Positions 33,699-43,213 of a DNA stretch of 64,000 nucleotides are shown piece after piece. The stretch is from Winogradskyella costae (GTDB lineage: Bacteria; Bacteroidota; Bacteroidia; Flavobacteriales; Flavobacteriaceae). The DNA is taken from positions 930,001 through 994,000 of the forward strand of contig NZ_JABFDK010000001.1 of assembly GCF_013403865.1 (NCBI RefSeq), read 5' to 3'. The notes beneath the pieces are model-generated. The model was not told the DNA's origin. It saw nothing but the letters and a program-made list of their open reading frames with translations, and made no database searches. Within the stretch, counting starts at the first letter, position 1. Every line of letters starts with the position of its first letter. The translations under genes were made by a program, and so were the position numbers.

Positions 33699-36600
33699 AT
33701 GAACATCAAAAAGCACCTCCTCCTACTCTTAATTCTCGCATTTGTCGTTTCATGTAAAAAAACACCTGTAGAAACCGATAATATTTTTAAGTATCGCGAT
33801 TACATTAGCTATACAACTTCAGGTTTAGTTTCTGTTGCTGACCCTATAAAAATCAGCCTTTCAGATACGGTTAACGGATGGGAAATCGATAAAACCCTAC
33901 CAGCAGAACTTGTTAAAATAACACCTCACGTTCAAGGCCAATTAAAAGCCATGAACAATCATACCTTACTTTTCACACCAGATGAACACCTAGAACCTGC
34001 TACAGAATACACTGTAAATGTAAAGCTCGGAGAAATTTACAAAAACATCCCAACAGATTTTGAAGATTACACCTTTCAATTTAAAACCATCACTCCAAGT
34101 TTTAATATCACCACCCAAAACCTACAATCCTATAGTAAAGAATGGCAATATATGTTTGCGCAATTGCGTTCAGCGGATGTTATTTCACTTGCTGAAGCTA
34201 AAAACTTAGTGTCTGCTTCTCAGAATTCAAAATCATTAAAATTGGTGTGGAATGACGCTAACGAAACTTCAAAATTCTTCGAGTTTAAAATAGATAGTAT
34301 TAATCGTTTGGTTGAAGACAGTAAAATTGATGTGAAATGGGATGGTTCAGCTATAAACGCAGATAATAAAGGTGAAAACTTTATTACTATTCCTGGAAAA
34401 AATAACTTTACCATTGTAAATTTTGAAGTCATTCAAAGTCCAGAACAATTCTTATCTCTAAACTTTTCAGATCCATTGGTAAAACAGCAAAATTTCGCTG
34501 GCTTAGTCTCGCTTCAAGGCGTTAAAAACCCAAAATATATTGTCGATGGCAATGTATTGCGTGTGTATCCTGATTCTAAGTTGGTGGGCGATATTCAGGT
34601 TGATATCTTCCAAGGCATCAAAACAACTGATGGTTTCAAATTGAAAAAACCATTTTCAGAACTGGTTACCTTTGAAGAATTAAAACCTGAAGTAAGACTC
34701 ATCAGTAACGGCAGTATTCTTCCAAATTCAAATGAATTAAAATTCAATTTTGAAGCCGTTAACCTGAGTAAAGTCGATGTGAGAATCATTAAAATATTCG
34801 AAAATAACGTTCTTCAATTTTTACAAGATTACGACCTTAATAGTGGTGACCAATATGCCATTAAAAAAGTAGGACGACGCATCGCTAAAGAAACCATAAC
34901 CTTAATACAAGACGAGCACCAAAATACCGGAAAATGGAAAGCCTACAGCATCGATTTATCTAAATATTTAAAAGCAGATCCTGGAGCCATTTATAGAGTA
35001 GAATTGAGTTTTAAAAAGGAATATTCGCTTTACGATTGTACCTCAAATGCAGAAACAACAAGCATTGATGACGATGACTACTATGATGATTATTATGAAG
35101 AGGATTACTACGCTTCTGAGGAAAGTACTGAGGAAGAAGAGGACTTACGAGAAGAACGTTATTGGGACAATTTAACCTATAGCTACAGAAACACCAATTA
35201 CCGTTGGAGAGATAGAGACAATCCTTGTACCGAATCTTATTTTAACTACGGCAATCGCGTGGTGTCTCAGAATTTAATCAGTTCAAATCTTGGTATAATT
35301 GCGAAGCAAGGTGCTGATAACACGTACCTATTTGCGGTGACCAATATTTTAACGACCAGTCCAGAAAGTGCTACAAAAATCACCTTATACAATTACCAAC
35401 AACAAGAATTAGCCGATGGCATTACCAATAAAGAAGGCATGCTAAAAATCGACGCTAAACACAGAGCTGCTTTTGCCATTGCAACTAAAGGGAGCAACGT
35501 GAGCTATATTAAATTACACGATGGCATGTCTTTATCATTGAGTAAATTCGATGTGTCTGGTAACCGATTACAACGTGGTCTAAAAGGGTACATTTACGCA
35601 GAACGTGGAGTTTGGCGACCTGGAGACAGTTTGTTTTTAACCTTTATGTTGAATGACGTTGCGAATAAACTACCAAAACGTCATCCTGTAAAATTAGAAA
35701 TCACAGATCCTGTTGGAAAATTGGTGTACAGAAAAATATCGATAGACAACCTTAATAATTTCTATGATTTTACAGTACCAACATCAACAGATTACAAAAC
35801 TGGAAACTATAATGCAAAGGTTTCTGTTGGTGGTGCTACATTTTCAAAAGGCTTAAAAATTGAAACCGTAAAACCAAACCGATTAAAAATTAAAATCGAT
35901 TTTGAAAACGACATTTTAACCAACGACAAACCGCTTCAAGGAGATTTAAATGTGACATGGTTACACGGCGCACCAGCGAAGAGTTTAAAAGCTGAAATAA
36001 AAGCAAAATTCACATCAACGTATACCAGCTTTAAAGGCTATAAAAATTACGTTTTTAACGATCCTACACGTACATTTAATTCTGAAGAAACCAATGTGTT
36101 TGAAGGTAATTTAGATGTAGAAGGTAATGCGACCATCAATTCAAAACTGAATATTGGTAAAAATGCGCCGGGCATGTTAACGGCTCAATTCCTAGTAAGA
36201 GCTTTTGAAAATGGCGGTGATTTTTCATTAGATGCCTTTACCATGCCTTATGCTCCGTATGAGAGTTTTGTTGGGTTACAATCACCAAAAGGCAATAACT
36301 ACGGTTCCTATTTTACAGATGAAAATCACACCTTTGATATAGCAACCGTAACGGCTGAAGGGAAACCTATTAAAAGAGAGAAATTAGAAGTAAAAGTTTA
36401 TAAAGTTGAATGGCGTTGGTGGTGGAATTCCTCTTATGATAACCTATCGAGTTACGTATCGAGCAATTACCACAGACCAGTACAGTCCTTTTTAGTCAAT
36501 ACAGATGCTAACGGTAAAGCGAATTTCAAATTGAAGATTCCAGAAGATGAACGCGGACGTTACTTAATTAGAGTTGTAGATCCAGTAAGTGGACATGCTA

Positions 36601-39272
36601 CAGGAAGAACGGCTTACTTCTATAAAAACTGGTGGTCTTCAAATCCTTCAAGTGATAAAGAAGCGGCAAAAATGTTAGTGTTTTCAACTGACAAAGAAAA
36701 TTATAATGTTGGAGAAATTGCCAAATTAACCTTCCCATCAGGTTCAGAAGGCAGAGCTTTAGTAAGTATAGAAAATGGTTCGGAAGTATTGCAACAGCAA
36801 TGGGTAAAAACGAAGCCAGGTGAAACGACTATCGATATTCCTGTAACTTCCGAAATGGCACCAAACGTCTTTATTAATATTTCATTATTGCAACCGCATG
36901 CTATAACGTCTAACGATTTACCAATTCGTTTGTATGGCGTCATTCCGATGATGGTAGAGGATCCAGCCACTAAATTAGAACCTCAAATTAAGATGCCAGA
37001 TGTTATTAGACCTGAGCAATCTTACGAGATAAAAGTATCTGAAAAGCATAACAAATCTATGACCTACACCATTGCCGTTGTAGAAGAAGGCTTGTTAGAT
37101 TTAACACGTTTTAAAACACCAAATGCTTGGGAGAGTTTTTATGCACGTGAAGCATTAGGCGTGAAAACCTGGGATATTTTTGATGATGTTATTGGTGCTT
37201 ATTCCGGTAGTGTTGACCAAGTATTCGCGATTGGTGGTGATGGCAGTGCTGCTGCTGGAAAAAACAAAAAAGCCAACCGTTTTAAACCTGTTGTGACGTA
37301 TTTGGGCCCTTTCCTGTTAGATAAAGGTCAAACGAAAACACATCAACTTAAAATGCCAAATTATATTGGTGCCGTAAGAGCTATGGTTGTGGCAGGAAAC
37401 AACGCCACAGAAGCTTATGGAAGCGTTGATAAATCTGTTCAGGTGAAACAACCTTTAATGGTTTTAGCCACCTTACCACGAAAATTGAGTCCTGGTGAAA
37501 AAGTAACATTACCTGTAACCGTTTTTGCTATGGAAGACAAAGTTAGAAACGTGAATTTATCCTTAAAATTAAGCGATGGTATTACTGTAAAAGGAAACGC
37601 GACACAATCCCTTTCATTCGATAAGCCAGATGAAAAAATGGTCTATTTTGAGTTGGATGTTACCAAAGCAAAAGGCATCAATACCGTTGAAGTTATTGCT
37701 TCAGGACACGGCGAAAAATCAACCTATAAAGTTGAAATTGATGTGGAGAATCCGAATCCGTTTACATCGCGTGTTATGGATTATGAATTAGAAGCCAACG
37801 CCACTAAAAACATCGACGTGACGACCTTTGGAGTTGCAGGTACAAATTCCGCAACGGTAGAATTTTCAACATTACCACCAATGGATTTCACAGGGAGATT
37901 GCAATATTTAGTTCGTTATCCTCATGGGTGTTTAGAACAAACCACCTCTGGAGTATTTCCGCAATTATTCTTGGCTGATATCTTTGACCTAACGGCTCAA
38001 AAGAAAAAAGAAGTACAGAGTAATATTGAAAGCGGCATTAAACGTTTAGGGAATTTCCAAAAAGCCAATGGAGGTATGAGTTATTGGATGGGAGAAAGCA
38101 CAGCCAATGATTGGAGCACAAGTTATGCTGGCCACTTTATGATTGAAGCGGAGAAGAAAGGCTTTGTTTTGCCATTAACGTTTAAAAGCAATTGGATTGC
38201 TTACCAACAACAAGCTGCTCGAAATTGGAGACCGAGTTATAAAATCTATCATTCAGATTTAGCACAAGCGTATCGTTTATATACCTTGGCTTTAGCTGGA
38301 AGTCCTGATTTAGCAAGCATGAATAGATTGCGTGAGTTTGAAGAAATCTCAAACGAAGCCAAATGGCGATTAGCAGCAGCCTATGCTTTAGCCGGACAAA
38401 AAGAAGCGAGTGATGCCATTTCAAAAACGGCTAATATTAATTTTCAGCCACCAAAATCTAACTATTACACTTATGGGTCAGTGGATAGAAATAGAGCCAT
38501 GGCTTTAGAAACCATGATTATCACTGGCAATCTAAAAGCTAAAGACTTAGCAAAATCTATTGCTAAAGATTTATCGAGTGACAGCTGGATGAGTACGCAA
38601 ACCACAGCCTACAGTTTATTAGCTATGGGGAAAATGGTGATTAAAAATGGAGGAAAAGATTTAAAACTTTCCTACAGTATAAATGGCAAATCAGAAACTA
38701 TAGATACTAAAAATGCCATTGCGCAACGCAGTATTCCTATTACTGATGGCAGCAATCAAATTTCGATTAACAACGCTAAAGATAATTTGGTTTATGTACG
38801 CATTTTAAACTCTGGTAAATTGAAATTAGGCGAAGAATTAGCGGAACAACGTGGCTTTAGTATTTCAACGATTTATAAAGATTTACAAGGCAACAGAATT
38901 GATGTTAAAACACTACAACAAGGACAAGATTTTGTAGCGACAGTAAGCATTTCAAATTTAACAAATGATTATGTACACGATGTAGCGTTAACGCAAATTT
39001 TCCCTTCAGGTTGGGATATTGTAAACACTAGATTTACAGATTTTGGAGATACAACTGTCAGTCAAGCGCGATATACAGACATCAGAGATGATCGCGTGAA
39101 TTTCTATTTTGATATGAACGCCAAGGGTAAATATGGCACTAAAACCTTTACCGTTTTATTAAACGCTTCCTATTTAGGCACCTATTATCTACCAGGCTCA
39201 CAAGCTGAAGCCATGTATGATAACGACTATTTGGTGAGAAATAAAGGGGAATGGGTAACTGTTGAGAAATAA
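33699..39272 (+). CDS. Alpha-2-macroglobulin family lipoprotein
   Basis: The protein has 1857 residues. A lipoprotein signal ends at Cys 19 (LAFVVSC). MG-type beta-sandwich domains fill about 30-1000, with an acidic Asp/Glu/Tyr-rich linker near 448-485. The ERGVWRPGDSLFLTFMLND block (about 628-646) is the usual MG2-like anchor. The alpha-helical thioester domain (about 1390-1680) carries the intact thioester motif C1411-L-E-Q1414 in PHGCLEQT. A receptor-binding-like domain ends the protein. Bacterial A2Ms trap attacking proteases in the periplasm, often working with PBP1C; the pbpC gene lies 4 kb downstream. Length is normal for the Bacteroidota type. Confidence 0.93.
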   Translation: MNIKKHLLLLLILAFVVSCKKTPVETDNIFKYRDYISYTTSGLVSVADPIKISLSDTVNGWEIDKTLPAELVKITPHVQGQLKAMNNHTLLFTPDEHLEPATEYTVNVKLGEIYKNIPTDFEDYTFQFKTITPSFNITTQNLQSYSKEWQYMFAQLRSADVISLAEAKNLVSASQNSKSLKLVWNDANETSKFFEFKIDSINRLVEDSKIDVKWDGSAINADNKGENFITIPGKNNFTIVNFEVIQSPEQFLSLNFSDPLVKQQNFAGLVSLQGVKNPKYIVDGNVLRVYPDSKLVGDIQVDIFQGIKTTDGFKLKKPFSELVTFEELKPEVRLISNGSILPNSNELKFNFEAVNLSKVDVRIIKIFENNVLQFLQDYDLNSGDQYAIKKVGRRIAKETITLIQDEHQNTGKWKAYSIDLSKYLKADPGAIYRVELSFKKEYSLYDCTSNAETTSIDDDDYYDDYYEEDYYASEESTEEEEDLREERYWDNLTYSYRNTNYRWRDRDNPCTESYFNYGNRVVSQNLISSNLGIIAKQGADNTYLFAVTNILTTSPESATKITLYNYQQQELADGITNKEGMLKIDAKHRAAFAIATKGSNVSYIKLHDGMSLSLSKFDVSGNRLQRGLKGYIYAERGVWRPGDSLFLTFMLNDVANKLPKRHPVKLEITDPVGKLVYRKISIDNLNNFYDFTVPTSTDYKTGNYNAKVSVGGATFSKGLKIETVKPNRLKIKIDFENDILTNDKPLQGDLNVTWLHGAPAKSLKAEIKAKFTSTYTSFKGYKNYVFNDPTRTFNSEETNVFEGNLDVEGNATINSKLNIGKNAPGMLTAQFLVRAFENGGDFSLDAFTMPYAPYESFVGLQSPKGNNYGSYFTDENHTFDIATVTAEGKPIKREKLEVKVYKVEWRWWWNSSYDNLSSYVSSNYHRPVQSFLVNTDANGKANFKLKIPEDERGRYLIRVVDPVSGHATGRTAYFYKNWWSSNPSSDKEAAKMLVFSTDKENYNVGEIAKLTFPSGSEGRALVSIENGSEVLQQQWVKTKPGETTIDIPVTSEMAPNVFINISLLQPHAITSNDLPIRLYGVIPMMVEDPATKLEPQIKMPDVIRPEQSYEIKVSEKHNKSMTYTIAVVEEGLLDLTRFKTPNAWESFYAREALGVKTWDIFDDVIGAYSGSVDQVFAIGGDGSAAAGKNKKANRFKPVVTYLGPFLLDKGQTKTHQLKMPNYIGAVRAMVVAGNNATEAYGSVDKSVQVKQPLMVLATLPRKLSPGEKVTLPVTVFAMEDKVRNVNLSLKLSDGITVKGNATQSLSFDKPDEKMVYFELDVTKAKGINTVEVIASGHGEKSTYKVEIDVENPNPFTSRVMDYELEANATKNIDVTTFGVAGTNSATVEFSTLPPMDFTGRLQYLVRYPHGCLEQTTSGVFPQLFLADIFDLTAQKKKEVQSNIESGIKRLGNFQKANGGMSYWMGESTANDWSTSYAGHFMIEAEKKGFVLPLTFKSNWIAYQQQAARNWRPSYKIYHSDLAQAYRLYTLALAGSPDLASMNRLREFEEISNEAKWRLAAAYALAGQKEASDAISKTANINFQPPKSNYYTYGSVDRNRAMALETMIITGNLKAKDLAKSIAKDLSSDSWMSTQTTAYSLLAMGKMVIKNGGKDLKLSYSINGKSETIDTKNAIAQRSIPITDGSNQISINNAKDNLVYVRILNSGKLKLGEELAEQRGFSISTIYKDLQGNRIDVKTLQQGQDFVATVSISNLTNDYVHDVALTQIFPSGWDIVNTRFTDFGDTTVSQARYTDIRDDRVNFYFDMNAKGKYGTKTFTVLLNASYLGTYYLPGSQAEAMYDNDYLVRNKGEWVTVEK

Positions 39273-39332
39273 TACCAAGACCTGCAAGGTTTCAAACAAC
39301 CGTGTAAGTCTTAATTAACCTAAATAATAATA

Positions 39333-39361
39333 CCTACAAGGTCGAAAAAAGACCTTGCAGG
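39333..39361. repeat. CCTGCAAGGTC hairpin
   Basis: CCTACAAGGTC (39333-39343), a 7-nt loop and GACCTTGCAGG (39351-39361) pair at 10 of 11 positions. A degenerate copy of the same wording is at 39278-39312. It might help end transcription of the A2M gene, but there is no T run. Confidence 0.5.
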
Positions 39362-39380
39362 ATAAGTCAACACAACTCTC

Positions 39381-39496
39381 GTCAGTTCGAGTGATTCTGA
39401 CTTTTTCGTCAGAATTGTATCGAGAACCATACAAATTAAAATGTTTCTCGATACAAATTTCAAGCTCAAAAAAGCTTAAAATTCACTCGAAATGAC
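39381..39496. repeat. Nested (cloverleaf-like) palindromic repeat element
   Basis: Outer arms GTCAGTTCGAGTGA (39381-39394) and TCACTCGAAATGAC (39483-39496) pair with one mismatch. Inside are three further hairpins: 39394-39401 with 39408-39415 (8 bp), 39415-39427 with 39444-39456 (12 of 13), and 39462-39466 with 39473-39477 (5 bp). The sense and antisense forms both fold. The wording GTCATTTCGAGTG is like dispersed flavobacterial intergenic repeats, so this is probably a REP/MITE-type element. Confidence 0.6.
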
Positions 39497-39613
39497 AACA
39501 GTATAAAAGACAAAAAACTAGCTACTGAAACTAGTCCTGAGTAAACTAAAACTTGTCGGTCGACAGACAAGAATCCTAAAATACTATTTAGGCTTTGAAT
39601 TTATTTGAAGTAT

Positions 39614-39713
39614 AAAATGTAAATTTTTTGTAATAAACGAGGCATCAAAATCAAGCATAGCCATAGCTATGGTTTATTTTTATAACAAAGTGAAGTGCAA
39701 AAAAGAACATTTT
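39614..39713. repeat. Long inverted repeat with a central palindrome
   Basis: Arms AAAATGTAAATTTTTTG (39614-39630) and CAAAAAAGAACATTTT (39698-39713) are largely complementary. Close to the centre is a perfect 12-bp palindrome CCATAGCTATGG (39661-39672). It may be a MITE-like relic or a regulatory DNA structure upstream of the SH3 gene. Confidence 0.45.
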
Positions 39714-39784
39714 TACCGAATAAACACAAGGTGTAAATGGTATCAAAAAACCGCTAATAATGTTTAACCCAAAAACAAAAAATT

Positions 39785-40636
39785 ATGAACAATTTAAAAC
39801 AGATTTTAGCGATTGTAATGTTATTAAGTGTAACAGCAGTAACAGCTCAACAAACGGCATATGTTGCCGCAGAAAGTGGATTATCTCTTAGAGACCAACC
39901 CGACATTAGTGCAAAACTATTGAGTAAATTATCCTATGGTGAAGCCATTGGAGTTATAGAGAACACAAATAAAGAACTCGTTGTAGTAGATGGTGGTAAA
40001 AAAGTCAGTGGCGAATGGGTAAAAGTTGAAACCCGAAACCATATTGGCTATGTGTTTAATGGCTATTTATCGTCAACAAAAATTTCTAAAACCATTAGAT
40101 TGGATTTAGATAAATTGAATGTTGAAATTAAGAATTTAGCTACTAGCGACTATAAAAGAACGCACAATTTAAAACAACAAGATTCTATTACAATTAATGT
40201 GGATCTCGGAGCTTCACCTGAAAGAAAACAAATTGTTTTAGTTGATAATGATTATAAGCACGTGAGCATCTTTCAACGCTACGAAAATAGCATTTCATTT
40301 ATGAGTGCAGATGCGCAATGCGACTCAAAGGATTGGAAACATTTTGATTCGGAATGGAAACCATTAAAACAAAATAGATCTAATACGTTTGAAACTTTAG
40401 CCTATACAGAAAACGATTGGAAGCACTTTATTGATACGTCGATTGAAGATTTAAAAACAGAGGTTATAGACCAATGTGGATCAGATTGGTTAGACTACTT
40501 TAAAACCATTAAGAATCGAAAAGATCAACCTGTTGGAGTTGCCACAAATCGTGTGTTTTTAAAGTTTATACTCACCGATTTTGAAGATAATATCACAGAA
40601 AAAATAATTGAATTTGATATACCGAAAGGGTGTTAA
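39785..40636 (+). CDS. Secreted SH3-domain protein
   Basis: The protein has 283 residues. A signal peptide (about 1-21, ending VTAQ) precedes a bacterial SH3 domain (about 25-97: AESGLSLRDQPDISAKLLSK, then HIGYVFNGYL). The rest (about 100-283) is an unrecognised extracytoplasmic domain rich in charged strands. SH3_3 domains in exported proteins often bind peptidoglycan; the nearby PBP1C and A2M genes fit a cell-wall theme, but no role is proven. It is convergent with the T9SS gene ending at 40685. Confidence 0.78.
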   Translation: MNNLKQILAIVMLLSVTAVTAQQTAYVAAESGLSLRDQPDISAKLLSKLSYGEAIGVIENTNKELVVVDGGKKVSGEWVKVETRNHIGYVFNGYLSSTKISKTIRLDLDKLNVEIKNLATSDYKRTHNLKQQDSITINVDLGASPERKQIVLVDNDYKHVSIFQRYENSISFMSADAQCDSKDWKHFDSEWKPLKQNRSNTFETLAYTENDWKHFIDTSIEDLKTEVIDQCGSDWLDYFKTIKNRKDQPVGVATNRVFLKFILTDFEDNITEKIIEFDIPKGC

Positions 40637-40650
40637 TTTGAAAAATTCAT

Positions 40651-40676
40651 CCTGGTAAGTTTTAAAACCTGCCAGG
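40651..40676. terminator. Hairpin between convergent genes
   Basis: CCTGGTAAGTTTT (40651-40663) pairs with AAAACCTGCCAGG (40664-40676) with one mismatch and a G-U pair. T-rich DNA flanks it on both strands. It is a probable weak bidirectional terminator, or a repeat of the CCTGCAAGGT type. Confidence 0.45.
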
Positions 40677-40684
40677 ATTGTATT

Positions 40685-43135
40685 TTAACGTTTTAAACCA
40701 AAGTGTCCAACAAATTCTTCTCCATCTAAAACAATTCGGTACCAATAATCTGAATTCGGTAAATCTTCATTATTAAATGTACCATCCCAAAATACGTTTC
40801 TATTAATGGATGAGAATAATAACTTACCGTATCGGTCAAAAATATAAACTTCTGACGTTCTAAAATGCGGAACGACATTTAAAGCAAAGAAATCATTCTG
40901 ACCATCACCATTTGGTGTTATAAATTTTTGTATAAAAAAGTGAAAATAATCCATTACTATGATAACATCACAATCAAAAGCTTTCACATAAATGGTATAA
41001 GAACCAGCATCCATATTAGAAAATATAGAACTAAATTGAAATGAAATACCATCTAATGAATATTCAAAATCTCCAGAATTAGACATATTTACAATTATTG
41101 AGCTGCCATCAGACGCAATACTTTCTATATTTGGAGTTGGTATTTGTTCTACATAAATCGTTTTTTCAATTGTAAAGCACCCATCTGTAATTAAAACTTC
41201 ATAAGTCCCAGCAACGTCAACGGTTTTGAATTCAGTAACCTCACCTGAACTCCATTGATAGGTTGGATTAACGATATCAGAATCTGCTTGCATTACAACC
41301 TCATTTCCATCACAGAAACTCAAGAATTCTTCAATAAATTCTATTGGTTGAGCTCCAACTATATCCCAACTACATGTGGTGGTATTAAATATTGTAGTTT
41401 CCCAACATTCTAAAGTGGGTTGAGCAGGTTGCGCACCCGAAACATCCCATGAACACGTCATATCATTAAAAGTTGCTGTTTCCCAACATTCTAAATCTGG
41501 TTGTACTGGTTGTATTCCAGAAATATCCCAAGTACATGTTATAGTATTGAATATTGTAGTTTCCCAACACTCTAAAGTAGGTTGAACAGGTTGCGTACCT
41601 GAAACGTCCCATGAACACGTAATATCATTGAAAGTTGCTATTTCCCAACATTCTAAAGTGGGTTGTGCTGGTTGTATTCCTGAAATATCCCAAGTACATG
41701 TTATAGTATTAAATATTGTAGTTTCCCAACATTCTAAAGTAGGTTGAACAGGTTGCGCACCCGAAACATCCCATGAACACGTAACATCATTGAAAGTTGC
41801 TGTTTCCCAACATTCTAAAGAGGGTTCTGCTGGTTGTGTCCCTGAAACATCCCAAACACATGTTGTAGGATTAAAGGTTGCTGTTTCCCAACATTCAATA
41901 TTTGGTTGTACTGGTTGCGCACCTAAAATATCCCATGTACACGTTATATCATTAAAAGTTGCTATTTCCCAACATTCTAAAGTGGGCTGAATAGGCTGCG
42001 TTCCATTTATTTCCCAAGTACAGGTATTTGTATTAAAAAATGTAGATTCCCAACACTCCAAACCTACGGGTTCAACAGGCTGTGTTCCTACAACCGTCCA
42101 ACTACACGACGAATCATCAAATGTTGCCGTTTCCCAGCATGCCATTATTGGGGGTGGTGGGGCTTGATTTATTACAATTTCATAAACGTCAGAAAACGTT
42201 AAGCAGTCAGAATTATTCAAATTTGCAGCATATTCTGCAACTTTAGCTCGGTAATAAGTTGTTGTCGTAATTCCTGAGACATCTATAGAAGCATTTATTT
42301 CACCTGCAAGATCAGTCCAGTTCACTCCATCATTACTCACTTGCCATTGATAAAAATGAGTACTAAAAACAGTATTATCAGGAATAGCCGTAATGGTATC
42401 TGAAAAAGGAGCCTGAGTACTACACATCTCAATAGAGTTTCCGGTGCCATTATCTTCTGTTGCAATTAAGTCCCCACAACTTTTAAAGATAATATCGTCT
42501 ATGGCCAAATCATTACCACAACCACCGGCCCCGTTATTAATAATTTTTAAGATAACAGAAGTTTGACCAGGTAGCGTTTGAAACACTAAACCATATTGTT
42601 CCCAATTCGGAGTAGCGGATCCATAAATATCCCCAGTATTACCATTCGCTAAAAGGCTGGTATTTGTATCATCCCAAATCTGAAATTCAACATTAACAGG
42701 TATCCCGTTTCCACCGCAACCCGAGCTCGGTAAGATATTTATCAACCAAGAAGAAAATTCATACGTTGTGTTTTCGCACAAACCGCTAACTGCTATGTTA
42801 TAAAATTCACCTGTTGTAAAACTTGCATTGACAATGAGCGCCTTTCCATTAACGTCTCCTGTGTGATCACTAGGTAAATTCCACCCATAAGAAAATGTGT
42901 TTTGAGAAATAGTATACTCACCATCTTGTGGTCCTGCAGTATTAACAAATGTATACGTCGTAGTGCCTGCGGATAAGCCAGGTCCATAATCTGTTCCCGA
43001 ACCAAAGGTTTCAGAAAAGATAGGATCTCCAGAGTTCCCTTGACAGAATCCTAATTGCCCATGCATTTCTTTTGAAAATAATAAAGAAATACTAATAAAT
43101 ACAAGTAACTTTAAGTCTAATAATGAATTTCTCAC
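40685..43135 (-). CDS. T9SS type B sorting-domain protein with ten CWET repeats
   Basis: The protein has 816 residues. A signal peptide (about 1-27) is followed by a secreted adhesin-like region (about 30-225, with a jelly-roll look: WLINILPSSGCGG, EFQIWDDTN, LKIINNGAGGCGND). Next is an Ig-like segment, then ten tandem 27-residue repeats at 332-600 of the type CWETATFNDITCTWDVSG followed by QPVQPTLE, each with two cysteines. A PKD/Ig-like region follows, and finally a gliding-motility/CHU_C type B sorting domain (FITPNGDGQNDFFAL ... FDRYGKLLFSS ... WDGTFNNEDLPNSDYWY). It should be surface-exposed or secreted by the type IX system. Its target is unknown. Confidence 0.88.
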   Translation of the reverse strand: MRNSLLDLKLLVFISISLLFSKEMHGQLGFCQGNSGDPIFSETFGSGTDYGPGLSAGTTTYTFVNTAGPQDGEYTISQNTFSYGWNLPSDHTGDVNGKALIVNASFTTGEFYNIAVSGLCENTTYEFSSWLINILPSSGCGGNGIPVNVEFQIWDDTNTSLLANGNTGDIYGSATPNWEQYGLVFQTLPGQTSVILKIINNGAGGCGNDLAIDDIIFKSCGDLIATEDNGTGNSIEMCSTQAPFSDTITAIPDNTVFSTHFYQWQVSNDGVNWTDLAGEINASIDVSGITTTTYYRAKVAEYAANLNNSDCLTFSDVYEIVINQAPPPPIMACWETATFDDSSCSWTVVGTQPVEPVGLECWESTFFNTNTCTWEINGTQPIQPTLECWEIATFNDITCTWDILGAQPVQPNIECWETATFNPTTCVWDVSGTQPAEPSLECWETATFNDVTCSWDVSGAQPVQPTLECWETTIFNTITCTWDISGIQPAQPTLECWEIATFNDITCSWDVSGTQPVQPTLECWETTIFNTITCTWDISGIQPVQPDLECWETATFNDMTCSWDVSGAQPAQPTLECWETTIFNTTTCSWDIVGAQPIEFIEEFLSFCDGNEVVMQADSDIVNPTYQWSSGEVTEFKTVDVAGTYEVLITDGCFTIEKTIYVEQIPTPNIESIASDGSSIIVNMSNSGDFEYSLDGISFQFSSIFSNMDAGSYTIYVKAFDCDVIIVMDYFHFFIQKFITPNGDGQNDFFALNVVPHFRTSEVYIFDRYGKLLFSSINRNVFWDGTFNNEDLPNSDYWYRIVLDGEEFVGHFGLKR
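41336..42145 (-). repeat. Ten tandem 81-bp coding repeats with a 162-bp super-repeat
   Basis: Ten in-frame 81-bp units encode 27 residues each. Units 5-10 alternate between two forms, one with ATFND and one with TIFNT, giving a 54-residue (162-bp) higher-order unit present three times. Conserved positions are the C-W-E and C-x-W cores and the G-x-QP end. The near identity of adjacent super-units points to recent unequal crossing-over. Confidence 0.85.
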
Positions 43136-43150
43136 GTTTAAATATATAGA

Positions 43151-43158
43151 TATCTTTG
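43151..43158 (+). promoter_or_regulatory. Candidate -7 element of pbpC
   Basis: TATCTTTG fully matches TAnnTTTG, 55 bp before the ATG at 43214; no good -33 element is seen. Confidence 0.35.
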
Positions 43159-43213
43159 TCTAATAATCTTAAATTTTAAGCAGAAATTTGGCAAATCAGC
43201 TTTTGTATAGTCT

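Larger units (their letters stand above)
39273..39784. other. Palindrome-rich 512-bp intergenic region
   Basis: No ORF or tRNA is seen. It is unusually dense in inverted repeats: an imperfect hairpin at 39278-39312, one at 39333-39361, a nested three-hairpin element at 39381-39496, smaller ones at 39517-39535, 39552-39571 and 39575-39592, and a long-armed element at 39614-39713 with a central palindrome. Several may be remnants of short interspersed or mobile repeats. The promoter of the SH3 gene should be in the last 70 bp, but no good consensus match was found. Confidence 0.6.

Noticed and set aside
39381-39496. Cloverleaf-like fold, considered as a tRNA or structured ncRNA gene
   Set aside because: 116 bp is too long for a tRNA, there is no T-loop consensus or CCA end, and the wording matches dispersed intergenic repeats.
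41336-42145. Regular 81-bp periodicity, considered as a CRISPR array or satellite
   Set aside because: The units are in frame, the variation is mainly synonymous or conservative, there are no unique spacers, and the frame continues into a T9SS sorting domain.
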